From Lachnospiraceae bacterium (GTDB taxonomy: Bacteria; Bacillota; Clostridia; Lachnospirales; Lachnospiraceae): 64,000 bases of DNA. The notes below the pieces were generated by a model. The model was not told the origin of the DNA, did not search any database, and saw nothing but the letters and a program-made list of their open reading frames with translations. Position numbers and translations under genes: made by a program. Shown piece after piece: positions 16,989-29,772 of the stretch (position 1 is its first letter; every line of letters starts with the position of its first letter). The DNA lies in the NCBI GenBank assembly GCA_910575155.1, contig CAJTDX010000016.1, positions 17,821-81,820 on the forward strand, given 5' to 3'.

Positions 16989-19655
16989 ATGAAAAAATGG
17001 AAAAAGGCTCTGTTTCTGCTTATGCTGCTCTGTCTGACGGCAGGACCATGCATTGCCGCACAGGCAGCTTCAAAATCAACGGTTTCCGATAAGCTGACCT
17101 TAAATAAAACTTATTACACTATGAAAAAGGGAACATCCGTGAAATTAAGAGCGGCGAAAACCAGGAATGCGAAAAAGAAAAAACTGGTATGGTCAAGCAG
17201 CAATACCAGAGTTGCAGAAGTTTCAGAAAAAGGTAAAGTAAACGCGAAGAAGAATGGAACAACCATTATTACGGTAAGATTGAAGGGCACAAAAACGAAG
17301 GCATCCTGCAAAATTGTGGTAGGAACTCCTGTACGGCATATTAAATTGAATAAGAAATCCATAGACCTGAAAGTTGGCGAGAAGTTCCGGCTGACCTCTG
17401 AAATAACCCCCGGGAAGCCTTCGAATAAGAAAATAATCTATAAGTCTTCCAGGAGATCTGTGGCCGCCGTATCCCGTGAGGGAGTGATTAAAGCAGTCAG
17501 AAAAGGAACGGCAAAGATTACAGCAACGGCCGCAGATGGAACAGGTACGTCGGCGTCCTGCACAGTGAAAGTTAAAAATGTCAAAGTCAGCGCAGTTTCT
17601 TTAAATAAATCAAACCTTAATCTTTTGCCGGGGAAGAGAAGAAGACTGTCCGCGGCCATCAGTCCTGCAAACGCCACAAATAAAACGCTCAGCTGGAGTA
17701 CGTCGGACAAAAATGTTGTGACAGTAAACAAGGGAATGGTACAGGCAGTGGGAGAGGGAACCGCAACCGTAACGGTAAAGACCAATAATCACAGGCGTGC
17801 CTTTTGCAGAATCAGGGTGTCTTATAAGAACAGGGTCAGCAGCCAGGAAGAATTAAATCTGGCGCTTGAAAGCCGCATGGTTACAGATATTATTTTTAGC
17901 TCAAATGCCTCTGACTGGCTCGTGATTCCCCCGGGAGATTATTCCTCTAAAACTTTGGAAATCAATGCTCCCAATATGGGAGTGGTGAATAATGGCAGAT
18001 TTCAGAAAGTGACCATTAATGCCATTGCAGAAAATAATTACGAGGAACATTCCAGTAACGTAATCTATTTTAATGCAGCCAAAGGACATTTGACGGTTGG
18101 AAACAGCGGAATAGCGGCAATTAATCTCAGTGACAGCGGAAATCAAAATCTGTATATAGAAAACCATGGACAGATCGGGGACGTCAATATTCCGGGGAAA
18201 ACCATTCTCCATGTGGAAGGAAGCAATTATGTTCCGGTAACACTGGGTCCAGGAGCCGCCGGATCGTCAGTCGCCGCTTCCACAAAGCTGCAGATTACAT
18301 CTATGGCAAAATGGGATATGGTAATTCTTCCCGGAGCAGAAAATACGAAAGCAACGGTAGCAAATGATTTCTGTATTCCCTCCGTTGCGGGCGTGGGACG
18401 TATTCCGGTAGAGGTAGAACAGAATAACGATGTGATAAACGTCACTGCTGAAATGCACGGTGATTTGAATATTGAGCAAAAAGTAACTGTAGCCGGAAAT
18501 GTTCAGGAATATTATCTGGCGGAAAAACAGGAACCGTTTGCAGGTCAGCAATCTCAAAAACAGGCAGTGCGCGTCGGTTCAGATCAGGCAAATGTTTATT
18601 TACTGCCATTTACCAGTGACAGCAGCGGCCTCAACGCTCAAAATTATAAGGAAAAGATTGCAGACTGCGAAAAAGCTGCAGAGACGGATGCTTCCGGTAA
18701 TTTCGAGGTAAAAGATATTTTAATAGGAAATTACTGGATGATCATTGAAAAAGAAGGTTATGGCGCGGCAGTAAAGAATATAATGATTACCAGCAGTAAT
18801 TCTCAGGTATACACCTGCAGCGGCACAATTTTACTGAGCGCGGAGATGGCAAACTGTGAAAATGCGCCGGAAATTTCCGGCACAGTGATAGATTCCCTGA
18901 CGGGACAATCTGTGAATGTGTCAGGAATACGGGTGAAGCTGAGGGAAGGCTGCGGCAACGTCATTGGAGACACTTTACAGACAGTGGAGACAAATCACGA
19001 AGGAAGATATACTTTTGACAAAGTACCGGCCGGGGTTTATACGGTGGAAGTACTGGATTTGCGTCAGAATTTAGAGGACGGCGCCATTCGTTATAATTCA
19101 GCCAATACAGATCTTGTCGTGGCATATGGCTATCTTGAAGCGAATAATTATAACTGCCAGGCAGATCAGAAAATGTATGATGCTATGGGAGAGGGAAGGG
19201 TGCAGTTCACATTAACCTGGGGCACAGAAGAATCCGGAGCCAGCGCAGATTTTGACGCTCACCTTCTTGGACCAAAAGCGGACGGAGAGGGAGAATTTCA
19301 CATTTACTATAGTAATAACGGTTATTATGATAATGATAATAAAATGGCGGATCTGGATGTGGACGATACAGATTGGGAAGGACCGGAACATGCAACCATT
19401 TATCAGGAGACAGATGGAATTTACCGGTTCTACGTCCATAATTTTTCAGAGGGAGTCGTGAACAATTCTGAGATGATGGCCAGATCATCCGTTCAGGTAA
19501 GAGTAACCATTGGGGAAAGTTCCTATACCTTTCACTGCCCGAATCAAAAAGGCAATCTCTGGTATGTATGCGATTTTAATTCTGTCACACGTACGGTTAT
19601 TCCCAGAAATGAAGTGAGTTCTTTTCTGAAGGATGAGGGAAGTATCGGAATTTAA
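16989..19655 (+). CDS. Secreted BIG2-repeat surface protein with DUF2135-like C-terminus
   Basis: An 888-residue exported protein. Residues 1-27 form a signal peptide (KKWKKALFLLMLLCLTAG...AQA). Three bacterial Ig-like BIG2 domains follow at about 35-110, 113-195 and 198-280, each with the WSSSN/VAxVxxxG and GTxxITVxxxG pattern. Residues 290-600 are a beta-rich region I do not recognise. A carboxypeptidase regulatory-like domain lies at about 625-705 (ISGTVIDSLTGQSV, EGRYTFDKVPAGVYTVEV). Residues about 735-860 (FTLTWG...DFDAHL, LDVDDTDWEGPEHATI) resemble DUF2135/YfaP beta-sandwiches. It has no LPxTG-type anchor or C-terminal TM, so retention at the wall is unexplained. Adhesion or glycan binding is the likely role. 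Confidence 0.8.
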   Translation: MKKWKKALFLLMLLCLTAGPCIAAQAASKSTVSDKLTLNKTYYTMKKGTSVKLRAAKTRNAKKKKLVWSSSNTRVAEVSEKGKVNAKKNGTTIITVRLKGTKTKASCKIVVGTPVRHIKLNKKSIDLKVGEKFRLTSEITPGKPSNKKIIYKSSRRSVAAVSREGVIKAVRKGTAKITATAADGTGTSASCTVKVKNVKVSAVSLNKSNLNLLPGKRRRLSAAISPANATNKTLSWSTSDKNVVTVNKGMVQAVGEGTATVTVKTNNHRRAFCRIRVSYKNRVSSQEELNLALESRMVTDIIFSSNASDWLVIPPGDYSSKTLEINAPNMGVVNNGRFQKVTINAIAENNYEEHSSNVIYFNAAKGHLTVGNSGIAAINLSDSGNQNLYIENHGQIGDVNIPGKTILHVEGSNYVPVTLGPGAAGSSVAASTKLQITSMAKWDMVILPGAENTKATVANDFCIPSVAGVGRIPVEVEQNNDVINVTAEMHGDLNIEQKVTVAGNVQEYYLAEKQEPFAGQQSQKQAVRVGSDQANVYLLPFTSDSSGLNAQNYKEKIADCEKAAETDASGNFEVKDILIGNYWMIIEKEGYGAAVKNIMITSSNSQVYTCSGTILLSAEMANCENAPEISGTVIDSLTGQSVNVSGIRVKLREGCGNVIGDTLQTVETNHEGRYTFDKVPAGVYTVEVLDLRQNLEDGAIRYNSANTDLVVAYGYLEANNYNCQADQKMYDAMGEGRVQFTLTWGTEESGASADFDAHLLGPKADGEGEFHIYYSNNGYYDNDNKMADLDVDDTDWEGPEHATIYQETDGIYRFYVHNFSEGVVNNSEMMARSSVQVRVTIGESSYTFHCPNQKGNLWYVCDFNSVTRTVIPRNEVSSFLKDEGSIGI

Positions 19656-19822
19656 GACGAAATAGAAAAGCGTGCAATACCCTCAGGATTAATGGGTCAG
19701 AGAGATAAAGCAGCTTGCCCGTTTTGTTCGGTTTTTCATATAAAAGAGGATTGAATTTAAAAAAATACTGTTGTAAAATAGTACTGAAGGCATAAATAAA
19801 GAAAACAACAGGAGGATGAAAA

Positions 19823-21781
19823 TTGAAAGCAAAAAGAAGCATCAGCGGTAAAATATTAGTCACTACTATTTTTATTGTAATGCTTTTGTCAGCAGTATTG
19901 GTTTCTTTAATGTCACGTTCTATGATGTCTCTGACAGAGACTATTTTATCCAATGTACTGCCGTCTATGACAAAAACAGCATCTCAGAGCGTAGAAGGCA
20001 ATATTCATGTACTGGCGGACCGCATGATTACCATTAGTGACAATGAAATTATGACCAATAAGGACAGCGGGGAAAGTGAGAAGCTGGAAGTGCTGAAAAA
20101 AGCTGCTTCCGGAATTGAATTTATGTGGCTGGGTCTGTACAGTACCGAGGGAGAACTGTATGTGGGAGAAGATTCCTGTCCGGAATCACTGCAGGACCGG
20201 CAGATATATTCTCTTATGGAAGAAACACAGAATCTGGTAGTCGACGACGTTGATTCCAGCAAAGGGGAATTAGAGCTTGCGGTAGGAAAACCTGTTTTAG
20301 ACGCAGAAGGGGAAATACTGTATTACCTGGTGGGAAGTTATAAATATGAAGTATTAAATGATGTGCTTAACAGTATCAATATCAGCGCCAATGGAGAGGC
20401 GTTTATTGTCAATGCAGACGGCCAGGTTATGGGCAACCGCAATACAGACCTGATTTTTGACAGGACGGACCTGGCTGAATATACTGGCTCTGAGGAGCTT
20501 GAAAGCAAAGTGGTTTCCGGACAGACGGGAATTATGACGATAAAGCAGGGCAAAGATGTGAAACTGGCGAGCTATGTGCCTGTCAACGGCACAAACTGGT
20601 ATCTGGCAATTTTAGTGCCAAGCAGCGATTTTATGGGGCCTGCCCGGGACAGTATCATAATGGGAATGATTCTTACAGCCGTGATGATTATTTTTGCAAT
20701 CCTGATTATTGTAGGATTTTCCTCAAAGATACGAAAATCGTTAAAAATTGTAACCAGCCGCATTGAGCTTCTGGAAAAAGGAGATTTAAAGACGCCTGCG
20801 GATATTATTCAGACCAGGGATGAGACGCAGGTATTGTCCGTGGCGCTGAATAGTACCATTTCAGGAATCAATGGTTATATTTCGCAGCTTTCCAAAGTTT
20901 TGTCCAGTATTTCAGAAGGAAATTTTGATGTTTCCATTGAAGAAGAATTTCAGGGAGATTTTATTCAGATTAAAGATGCGCTGGAAAAAATTATTGTTTC
21001 TTTAAATACAATGTTAAGATCTGTACAGGAATCTTCGGGCGAAGTGCTGCACACCGCAAAAACGGTATCGGAAGGCGCAGCCATGGTACATAACGGTTCT
21101 ACAGAACAGTCAAATTCTCTGATGGTGCTCACAGAAGAGACAAAAGCCATTGAAGAGAATATACGTGAGGTCAACGACAATACAAAACGTGCAGGAGAGC
21201 TGATGGAGAAAGCCAAGGAGAGTCTTGGTATTGGCGACGAGAATATGAAGAATCTTCTCGAAGCCATGGAAGATATACATGAAAACGCAGTTGAGATTAA
21301 TAAAATTAATAAGCTGCTGGAAGATATTGCACAGCAGACGAATATTCTGGCTCTGAATGCTTCTGTAGAGGCGAGCCGCGCCGGAGAGATGGGCAAAGGT
21401 TTTGCGGTAGTGGCGTCCGAGGTGCGCAGCCTTGCAGCGCAGAGTACGGAATCCGCGCATCATGTCACGGAGGTAATCACCAGCTCCCAATATGCAATTC
21501 AGCACGGTTTGCGGTATGCAAAACAGGCGGCGGACTCTTTTGCAGATATTGAATCCGTTTCCAATGAGATTTCGGATATTACCGATCGTCTGGGCAGGTC
21601 AGTGGCAGTACAAAAGGATTCTCTGGAAAATATGTCAGAGCAGATAGAACAGATTAATAATTTTGCACAGAAGAATCTCGACGCGAGCTTTGAGAGCGCT
21701 ACGGCAAGCCAGAAGCTGAACCGGCAGGCAGAACAACTGCAGGAATTATCAGAACGTTTCCGGTTAAGGAGGATCAAATAA
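19823..21781 (+). CDS. Methyl-accepting chemotaxis protein
   Basis: A 652-residue transmembrane receptor. The start is TTG 19823 with AGGAGG at about 19810. TM1 is at about 11-32, followed by an extracellular double-Cache sensor (about 35-270) containing [16 protein letters not shown] and [15 protein letters not shown]2 is at about 275-300, a HAMP domain at about 300-355, and a second HAMP-like segment precedes the long signalling coiled coil. The hairpin tip reads [21 protein letters not shown] with [17 protein letters not shown]. It would bind a small extracellular ligand and control CheA. The next gene starts 1 bp after its stop, so the two are co-translated. Confidence 0.93.
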   Translation: MKAKRSISGKILVTTIFIVMLLSAVLVSLMSRSMMSLTETILSNVLPSMTKTASQSVEGNIHVLADRMITISDNEIMTNKDSGESEKLEVLKKAASGIEFMWLGLYSTEGELYVGEDSCPESLQDRQIYSLMEETQNLVVDDVDSSKGELELAVGKPVLDAEGEILYYLVGSYKYEVLNDVLNSINISANGEAFIVNADGQVMGNRNTDLIFDRTDLAEYTGSEELESKVVSGQTGIMTIKQGKDVKLASYVPVNGTNWYLAILVPSSDFMGPARDSIIMGMILTAVMIIFAILIIVGFSSKIRKSLKIVTSRIELLEKGDLKTPADIIQTRDETQVLSVALNSTISGINGYISQLSKVLSSISEGNFDVSIEEEFQGDFIQIKDALEKIIVSLNTMLRSVQESSGEVLHTAKTVSEGAAMVHNGSTEQSNSLMVLTEETKAIEENIREVNDNTKRAGELMEKAKESLGIGDENMKNLLEAMEDIHENAVEINKINKLLEDIAQQTNILALNASVEASRAGEMGKGFAVVASEVRSLAAQSTESAHHVTEVITSSQYAIQHGLRYAKQAADSFADIESVSNEISDITDRLGRSVAVQKDSLENMSEQIEQINNFAQKNLDASFESATASQKLNRQAEQLQELSERFRLRRIK

Positions 21782-21782
21782 G

Positions 21783-22247
21783 ATGAAAAGACATGCAATT
21801 GCCGCTATTTTGCTGGGACTGCTTTTTTGTACGGTTATTTGCGGATGTGGAAGCAGTAAGGGAGAGAATGAACTGGTAGACGGATATTATACTGCCGTTA
21901 TGTCTGATTACAGTTTTGGATGGAAAGAGTATGTGACGATCTGCGTGATGGAACATAAAATTGTCAGTGCGGAATATAATGCAAGGAACAAAGCCGGGTT
22001 TATAAAGTCCTGGGACAGCGCATATATGCGCAGTATGAATTCTGTCACGGGTATATATCCCAATCGTTATACCCGTGATTATGCAGCGCAGCTTCTCGAA
22101 AAACAGGGCGCGGAAGAAATTGATCTTCTGACCGGGGCGTCTTCATCCGGTGGAAATTTCCGCAGAATGACAGCGGCCCTGCTGGAAAGCGCAAAAACCG
22201 GGAATACCGATATTCAGGTAATAGAATCAGAACATGAGGAGGAATAA
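21783..22247 (+). CDS. FMN-binding domain lipoprotein
   Basis: A 154-residue exported lipoprotein. The signal ends in the lipobox TVICGC (Cys about 21). The FMN-binding domain follows: residues DGYYTAVMSDYSFGWKEYV and IVSAEYNARNKAG, and the flavinylation motif DLLTGASSSG near residue 118, where Thr would carry FMN transferred by ApbE. Similar lipoproteins (PplA type) act in extracellular electron transfer or quinone/fumarate reduction. It is directly coupled to the chemoreceptor upstream, an uncommon pairing. No apbE gene is in the window. Confidence 0.82.
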   Translation: MKRHAIAAILLGLLFCTVICGCGSSKGENELVDGYYTAVMSDYSFGWKEYVTICVMEHKIVSAEYNARNKAGFIKSWDSAYMRSMNSVTGIYPNRYTRDYAAQLLEKQGAEEIDLLTGASSSGGNFRRMTAALLESAKTGNTDIQVIESEHEEE

Positions 22248-22311
22248 AAATAATTTCAGACTGGTATCATTCGTATCCGTAACGCATATAATAAAATTAC
22301 GAAGAAAGAAT

Positions 22312-22340
22312 TTGACATTTTCCTTGTTTTGGAATATAAT
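22312..22340 (+). promoter_or_regulatory. Consensus sigma-A promoter of the tRNA gene
   Basis: TTGACA (22312-22317), a 17-nt spacer and TATAAT (22335-22340): a perfect match to consensus, 12 bp before the tRNA. Confidence 0.93.
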
Positions 22341-22352
22341 AGACTTCGTTAA

Positions 22353-22426
22353 CGCGGGGTGGAGCAGTCTGGAAGCTCGTCGGGCTCATAACCCGAAGGC
22401 CGCAGGTTCAAATCCTGCCCCCGCAA
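22353..22426 (+). tRNA. Initiator tRNA-fMet (CAT)
   Basis: A 74-nt cloverleaf without encoded CCA. The acceptor arm is CGCGGGG/CCCCGCA, so position 1 (C) cannot pair with position 72 (A); that mismatch is the mark of bacterial initiator tRNA used by the formylase. The anticodon stem ends in three G-C pairs (TCGGG-CTCATAA-CCCGA), the second initiator hallmark. The T arm is GCAGG-TTCAAAT-CCTGC. The anticodon is CAT. Confidence 0.96.
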
Positions 22427-22502
22427 TTTAGCAGTAACCATATGGTTGCTGCTATTTTTAAATATGCGCAGGCAGCGTAATAAAAAAGAAGGCAGAACGA
22501 TT

Positions 22503-23432
22503 ATGATTTATAAAAATATTTTAGAAGCAATGGGTAATACGCCGCTGATTCGGCTGAATCATATGGCGGAACCGGGGAGCGCGCAGATTCTTGTCAAATT
22601 TGAAGGATTGAATGTGGGCGGCTCTATCAAGACCAGAACGGCTTATAATATGATTCAGGAAGCAGAAAAGCAGGGATTGATCCAAAAAGACACGATTATT
22701 GTAGAACCTACCAGCGGAAATCAGGGGATTGGCCTGGCTTTAGTGGGCGCTGTGCGCGGATATCAGACGAAGATTATTATGCCGGATTCCGTCAGCGAAG
22801 AACGGCGTAAACTGGTGGAGCACTACGGCGCGGAAGTGATTCTGATCCATGACGCGGGAAATATCGGCGCCTGCATAGAGGAATGTCTGCAGACTGCCCT
22901 GAATATGGCAAAGGAGGATTCCAGAGTATTTGTTCCCCAGCAGTTTGAGAACCCGGCGAATCCTGCGGTACATAAGATCCAGACCGGACTGGAGATTTTA
23001 GAGCAGACAGAGGGTCCCATTCATGGATTTTGTTCCGGAATTGGCACAGGCGGCACAATTACAGGCGTGGGAGAGACGTTAAAAGCCAAAAACCCTGAGA
23101 TGAAAATCTGGGCCGTTGAGCCGGAACATGCGGCGATCTTATCAGGAGGCTCCATTGGCACGCATCTGCAGATGGGAATTGGCGATGGTCTGATACCGGA
23201 AATTTTAAATCAGGAAATTTACGACGAGGTTTGTATTATTACAGATGAGGAAGCGCTTGCCATGTCGAAGCAGCTTGCATCCCGGGAGGGAATTATGTGC
23301 GGCATTTCCAGCGGTACGAATGTGGCTGCAGCCATAAAGCTTGCCCGGGAGCTGGGAAGCGGCAAGACGGTAGTTACCATATTGCCGGATACGGCGGAGC
23401 GGTATTTTTCGACGCCCTTGTTCGGGGAATAG
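22503..23432 (+). CDS. cysK: Cysteine synthase (O-acetylserine sulfhydrylase)
   Basis: A 309-residue fold-type II PLP enzyme. It has MGNTPLIRLNHM, the Schiff-base lysine in GGSIKTRTAYNMI, the substrate loop EPTSGNQGIGLA and the phosphate-binding GIGTGGTITGVGE. It makes cysteine from O-acetylserine and sulfide. The start is ATG 22503 with GAAGG upstream; an earlier in-frame ATG (22446) would add an unlikely leader. No cysE is adjacent. It converges on the NlpC/P60 gene with 18 bp between stop codons and no obvious terminator. Confidence 0.94.
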   Translation: MIYKNILEAMGNTPLIRLNHMAEPGSAQILVKFEGLNVGGSIKTRTAYNMIQEAEKQGLIQKDTIIVEPTSGNQGIGLALVGAVRGYQTKIIMPDSVSEERRKLVEHYGAEVILIHDAGNIGACIEECLQTALNMAKEDSRVFVPQQFENPANPAVHKIQTGLEILEQTEGPIHGFCSGIGTGGTITGVGETLKAKNPEMKIWAVEPEHAAILSGGSIGTHLQMGIGDGLIPEILNQEIYDEVCIITDEEALAMSKQLASREGIMCGISSGTNVAAAIKLARELGSGKTVVTILPDTAERYFSTPLFGE

Positions 23433-23450
23433 AAAAACCTGATTTACAGA

Positions 23451-24326
23451 TTAAGGAAAGATACTCCCCGCGGCATAGAGGCTGTCAGCAAGATCTGCCC
23501 GGTAGTCAGGGGCTTTTGGATCCAGACTGTTGACGACGCAGCCGAAGCTTTTCATATTTCCGGTGGCATGGATGTATTGCCCTTCTCCCAGGTACAAAGC
23601 CACATGTCCGGGAAAATACAGGAGATCTGCAGGCTTTATCCGGGATAAGGGGATTTCCTTTACCGGATAACCATCTTGTATGGCGGCGTCTCGGAAAATC
23701 TGTATGCCGCACATATAATAGCTCATAAAGGTAAGTCCGGAGCAGTCAATGCCTTCATGAGTCTTTCCGCCCCAGCGGTACTGGACGCCAAGATAAGATA
23801 AGGCGTAATCTAAAATGGCAGAACGCAGATCTGAGCGGGCGTTAGGATTGTCTGGCAGAACGCAGCCTGTTTCTTTATTATTCAGGACTAATGGAGGGGA
23901 ACCTGCGTTGATGGCAGGGATATATCCCAAAGAGCCGTTGGCAAGCATGATTTTTTGCCATCCATTCTCAGAAGGGCCGCATTGTATGGCATGGCTTCCC
24001 ATAAAAAGTGTGGTGCGGACGGGAGCCTGTACTTTTGGCGCGGCAAGAACATCTGTCAGACGCTGAATAAGTATTCTGGGAGATTGAGATTTTCTCCAGA
24101 TACAGTCTTTCTGATGTGATAATTTCTGCACATCCGGGATGGCGAGCCATCCGCTGTAGCCGTACTCGGTGGTAACTCTAAAAAAATTTCTCTGGCAGTC
24201 TTCAATATTGACAATCCAGCCAGACAACAATTCATCGGAAACCTGCTGACCGCAAAGGCAGTGGCTTTGTAAGTGAATGGACTCATAAAGAGTCGCTTTG
24301 GGGACAGTAACAATAGCTTGCTGCAT
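23451..24326 (-). CDS. C40 (NlpC/P60) family peptidase with SH3-like domains
   Basis: A 291-residue protein. The C-terminal NlpC/P60 domain has the catalytic Cys in HEGIDCSGLTFMSYY, the His in GHVALYLGEGQYIHA, and the third polar residue just after. Upstream are two SH3-like segments (GYSGWLAIPDVQKL and a second around MLANGSLGYIPAINA). No signal peptide is present on the chosen start (ATG 24326, preceded by AAGGAG), so it acts in the cytoplasm or needs another export route. The enzyme cleaves gamma-D-Glu-diamino-acid bonds in cell-wall peptides; YkfC-type recycling of murein peptides is plausible because a dipeptidase gene follows the same orientation. Confidence 0.85.
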   Translation of the reverse strand: MQQAIVTVPKATLYESIHLQSHCLCGQQVSDELLSGWIVNIEDCQRNFFRVTTEYGYSGWLAIPDVQKLSHQKDCIWRKSQSPRILIQRLTDVLAAPKVQAPVRTTLFMGSHAIQCGPSENGWQKIMLANGSLGYIPAINAGSPPLVLNNKETGCVLPDNPNARSDLRSAILDYALSYLGVQYRWGGKTHEGIDCSGLTFMSYYMCGIQIFRDAAIQDGYPVKEIPLSRIKPADLLYFPGHVALYLGEGQYIHATGNMKSFGCVVNSLDPKAPDYRADLADSLYAAGSIFP

Positions 24327-24419
24327 AATGACTCCTTTTCTTTTCACAGGAACCTTCATTCTGCACTGTCTGCCGTCTGACGGTCTGCGCGGCCATTTAT
24401 ACTGTAAAGTACCAGATTT

Positions 24420-25448
24420 TTACAGTAATTCCCGGTAGAAATTCAGTGCATTCCGGTAGAAAATCTGTTCCACTTCGCGTTCGTGAAATCCACATTTTTT
24501 TAATTCATGTTCCAATAGTTCCATATGGCTGCAATCGCTTAATTCCAGATTGCTGTCGATTCCGTCAAAATCAGAACCAAGGCCAATACAGGATATGCCG
24601 CCCAGCCCGGCAATATGCCTGATATGTGAGGCGATATCTTTGACACGGCTGAAATAAATCTGCCGTTTATCCGGCGTATCTGAGAGAAAGGGACCATAAT
24701 AATTGATTCCGATTATACCGCCCAGTCCGGCAATGCGGCGGATCAGTTCATCGGGCAGGTTACGCCCTCTGCGACATAAGCTGCGGGCATTGGAATGGCT
24801 GGCGCAGAAAGGTTTTGCAGCAATCTCGCAGACTTCCCGGATTCCCTGGTCTGATAAATGAGATACGTCCGCGATGATGCCGAGACGTTCCATTTCACGG
24901 AGAAATTCCCTTCCCTGAAACGTCAGGCCCTTTTTTTGAGGACAAACGTACAGGGATTCTGCGCTGCGCTTACTTGCGCCGGAATGGTATTTCAATTGCA
25001 GAAAAGGAGCCGGCTCGGCCGGAACGCCCAGGCTGTTGGGAAAATTCCAGGTAAAGGTCATCATCCGCACGCCAAGATCATAGATTTCCCGCAGTTTTTC
25101 CAGACTTCCGCAGCAGGCTTCCCCCTCTTCCAAAGTGAGCAGCGCCGACATTTTTCCCTGCCGTTCATTGGCGGTAATTTCAGAATAGGAAGTAACTGGT
25201 GAAATCAGATCGGTATTTTTTTGCAGTTCTTCCTGAAATATGGCAAACTGTTCCTGAAACGCCTGATAAGGAGCGTCTGTTTCTCCAAGATCAATAAATA
25301 TGGCGAAGTTTTGCAAAAGGTAATTTGCATGTCTCATTTTTTCTAAATCCACCTGAAAAGAATTGTTCCGGAGATTTGCGTCGTTCTGTAGTTTTCGCTG
25401 CTGATAAATGCGGGAAATGGTGTCGCAGTGCAGATCAATAATTTTCAT
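24420..25448 (-). CDS. Membrane dipeptidase family (M19) protein
   Basis: A 342-residue zinc dipeptidase. Motifs in order: IDLHCDTISR at the N-terminus (HxD zinc ligands), EEGEACCG (bridging Glu), IADVSHLSDQG and FCASHSNARSLC (His ligands), and GLGSDFDGID near the C-terminus. These match the M19 renal-dipeptidase family, which hydrolyses dipeptides including those with D-residues. It precedes the C40 peptidase on the same strand, and the two may process murein peptides together. No signal peptide is seen. Confidence 0.92.
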   Translation of the reverse strand: MKIIDLHCDTISRIYQQRKLQNDANLRNNSFQVDLEKMRHANYLLQNFAIFIDLGETDAPYQAFQEQFAIFQEELQKNTDLISPVTSYSEITANERQGKMSALLTLEEGEACCGSLEKLREIYDLGVRMMTFTWNFPNSLGVPAEPAPFLQLKYHSGASKRSAESLYVCPQKKGLTFQGREFLREMERLGIIADVSHLSDQGIREVCEIAAKPFCASHSNARSLCRRGRNLPDELIRRIAGLGGIIGINYYGPFLSDTPDKRQIYFSRVKDIASHIRHIAGLGGISCIGLGSDFDGIDSNLELSDCSHMELLEHELKKCGFHEREVEQIFYRNALNFYRELL

Positions 25449-25544
25449 TTCCAGACTCCTTTCGATATGATTGTATTTATAATTATGAAAATGACAGAAA
25501 AAATAGTATGTATTTTTACGGCGGCAGAGTTTTTTCTATAGAAT

Positions 25545-25574
25545 AAAAACAGCGGGCAAATGCCCGCTGTTTTT
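25545..25574. terminator. Bidirectional terminator after the GH63-like gene
   Basis: A perfect 14-bp stem (25545-25558 and 25561-25574) with a 2-nt loop, opening with five A and closing with five T. It follows the stop of the minus-strand glycosidase. Confidence 0.92.
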
Positions 25575-25589
25575 AATACAAACGACAGT

Positions 25590-29011
<3,422 letters not shown>

Positions 29012-29497
29012 TTGAGCGAAACAGCGTTGGAACTAAAAAAAATATCCGATTCTCAAATGGAACATATTTATCAGGTACGTCCGGAGCATCTCAATCCCGC
29101 CGGAAGACTGTTTGGCGGCAAATTGATGGAATGGATTGATGAAATTGCCGCTTTTGTGGCAATGAGGCATTCCGGAGGAAGCGTTACCACAGCGTCTGTG
29201 GATAACCTCCGCTTTATCCGCGGAGCCTATCAGAATGATTTGATTGTGCTGACAGCAAGGCTTACCCATGTGGGAAAAAGTTCCATGGAAGTCCGGGTTG
29301 ATACGTATACAGAGGATTTTCAGGGGGTACGCAAACCAATAAACCGGGCTTATCTGACCCTGGTGGCGGTCGATTCCCAGGGAGTCCCCAGGCAGGTTCC
29401 TTCGATTGCACTGGAGACAGAGAGCGAGCGCGCAGAATGGGAAGCGGCGGAAAAGAGAAAAGAATTAAGGATTCAGCGTAAAAAGGAAGGATTTTAG
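29012..29497 (+). CDS. Acyl-CoA thioesterase, hotdog fold
   Basis: A 161-residue hotdog-fold protein. The family pattern is RPEHLNPAGRLFGGKLMEWIDEIAAFVA, with the catalytic region around N-x-G-x-L-FGG, then TASVDNLRFIRGA and a basic C-terminal tail. It is of the YciA/acyl-CoA hydrolase type that cleaves medium or long acyl-CoA. The start is TTG 29012 with CAGGAGGGA upstream. It stands alone and is followed by a strong terminator. Confidence 0.88.
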   Translation: MSETALELKKISDSQMEHIYQVRPEHLNPAGRLFGGKLMEWIDEIAAFVAMRHSGGSVTTASVDNLRFIRGAYQNDLIVLTARLTHVGKSSMEVRVDTYTEDFQGVRKPINRAYLTLVAVDSQGVPRQVPSIALETESERAEWEAAEKRKELRIQRKKEGF

Positions 29498-29533
29498 AAA
29501 GAAGAAAAGTGCGCTATAACAAAGTTTGAAAAG

Positions 29534-29567
29534 TGATGCATCTAATCTGAGATGCATCATTTTTTTG
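29534..29567 (+). terminator. Rho-independent terminator after the thioesterase
   Basis: Stem TGATGCATCT (29534-29543) with its complement at 29550-29559, a 6-nt loop, then a run of seven T. Confidence 0.92.
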
Positions 29568-29772
29568 TTAGACGAAGCGCACTTATCCGCTTTGATTTTT
29601 CAGCGGCAGCATGGTATGGATTACAAAAAACAGGGATAAAAAGTTTCCAAATTAAAATCAGGTATGATAAAATAATATAGAGTTTTCAGTTTCAAAAAAG
29701 ATGACTTTCAAAAAAAATATAATTGAGAATACATTAATAATCACAGGGAATATTATACAGGAGAAGATAGAA

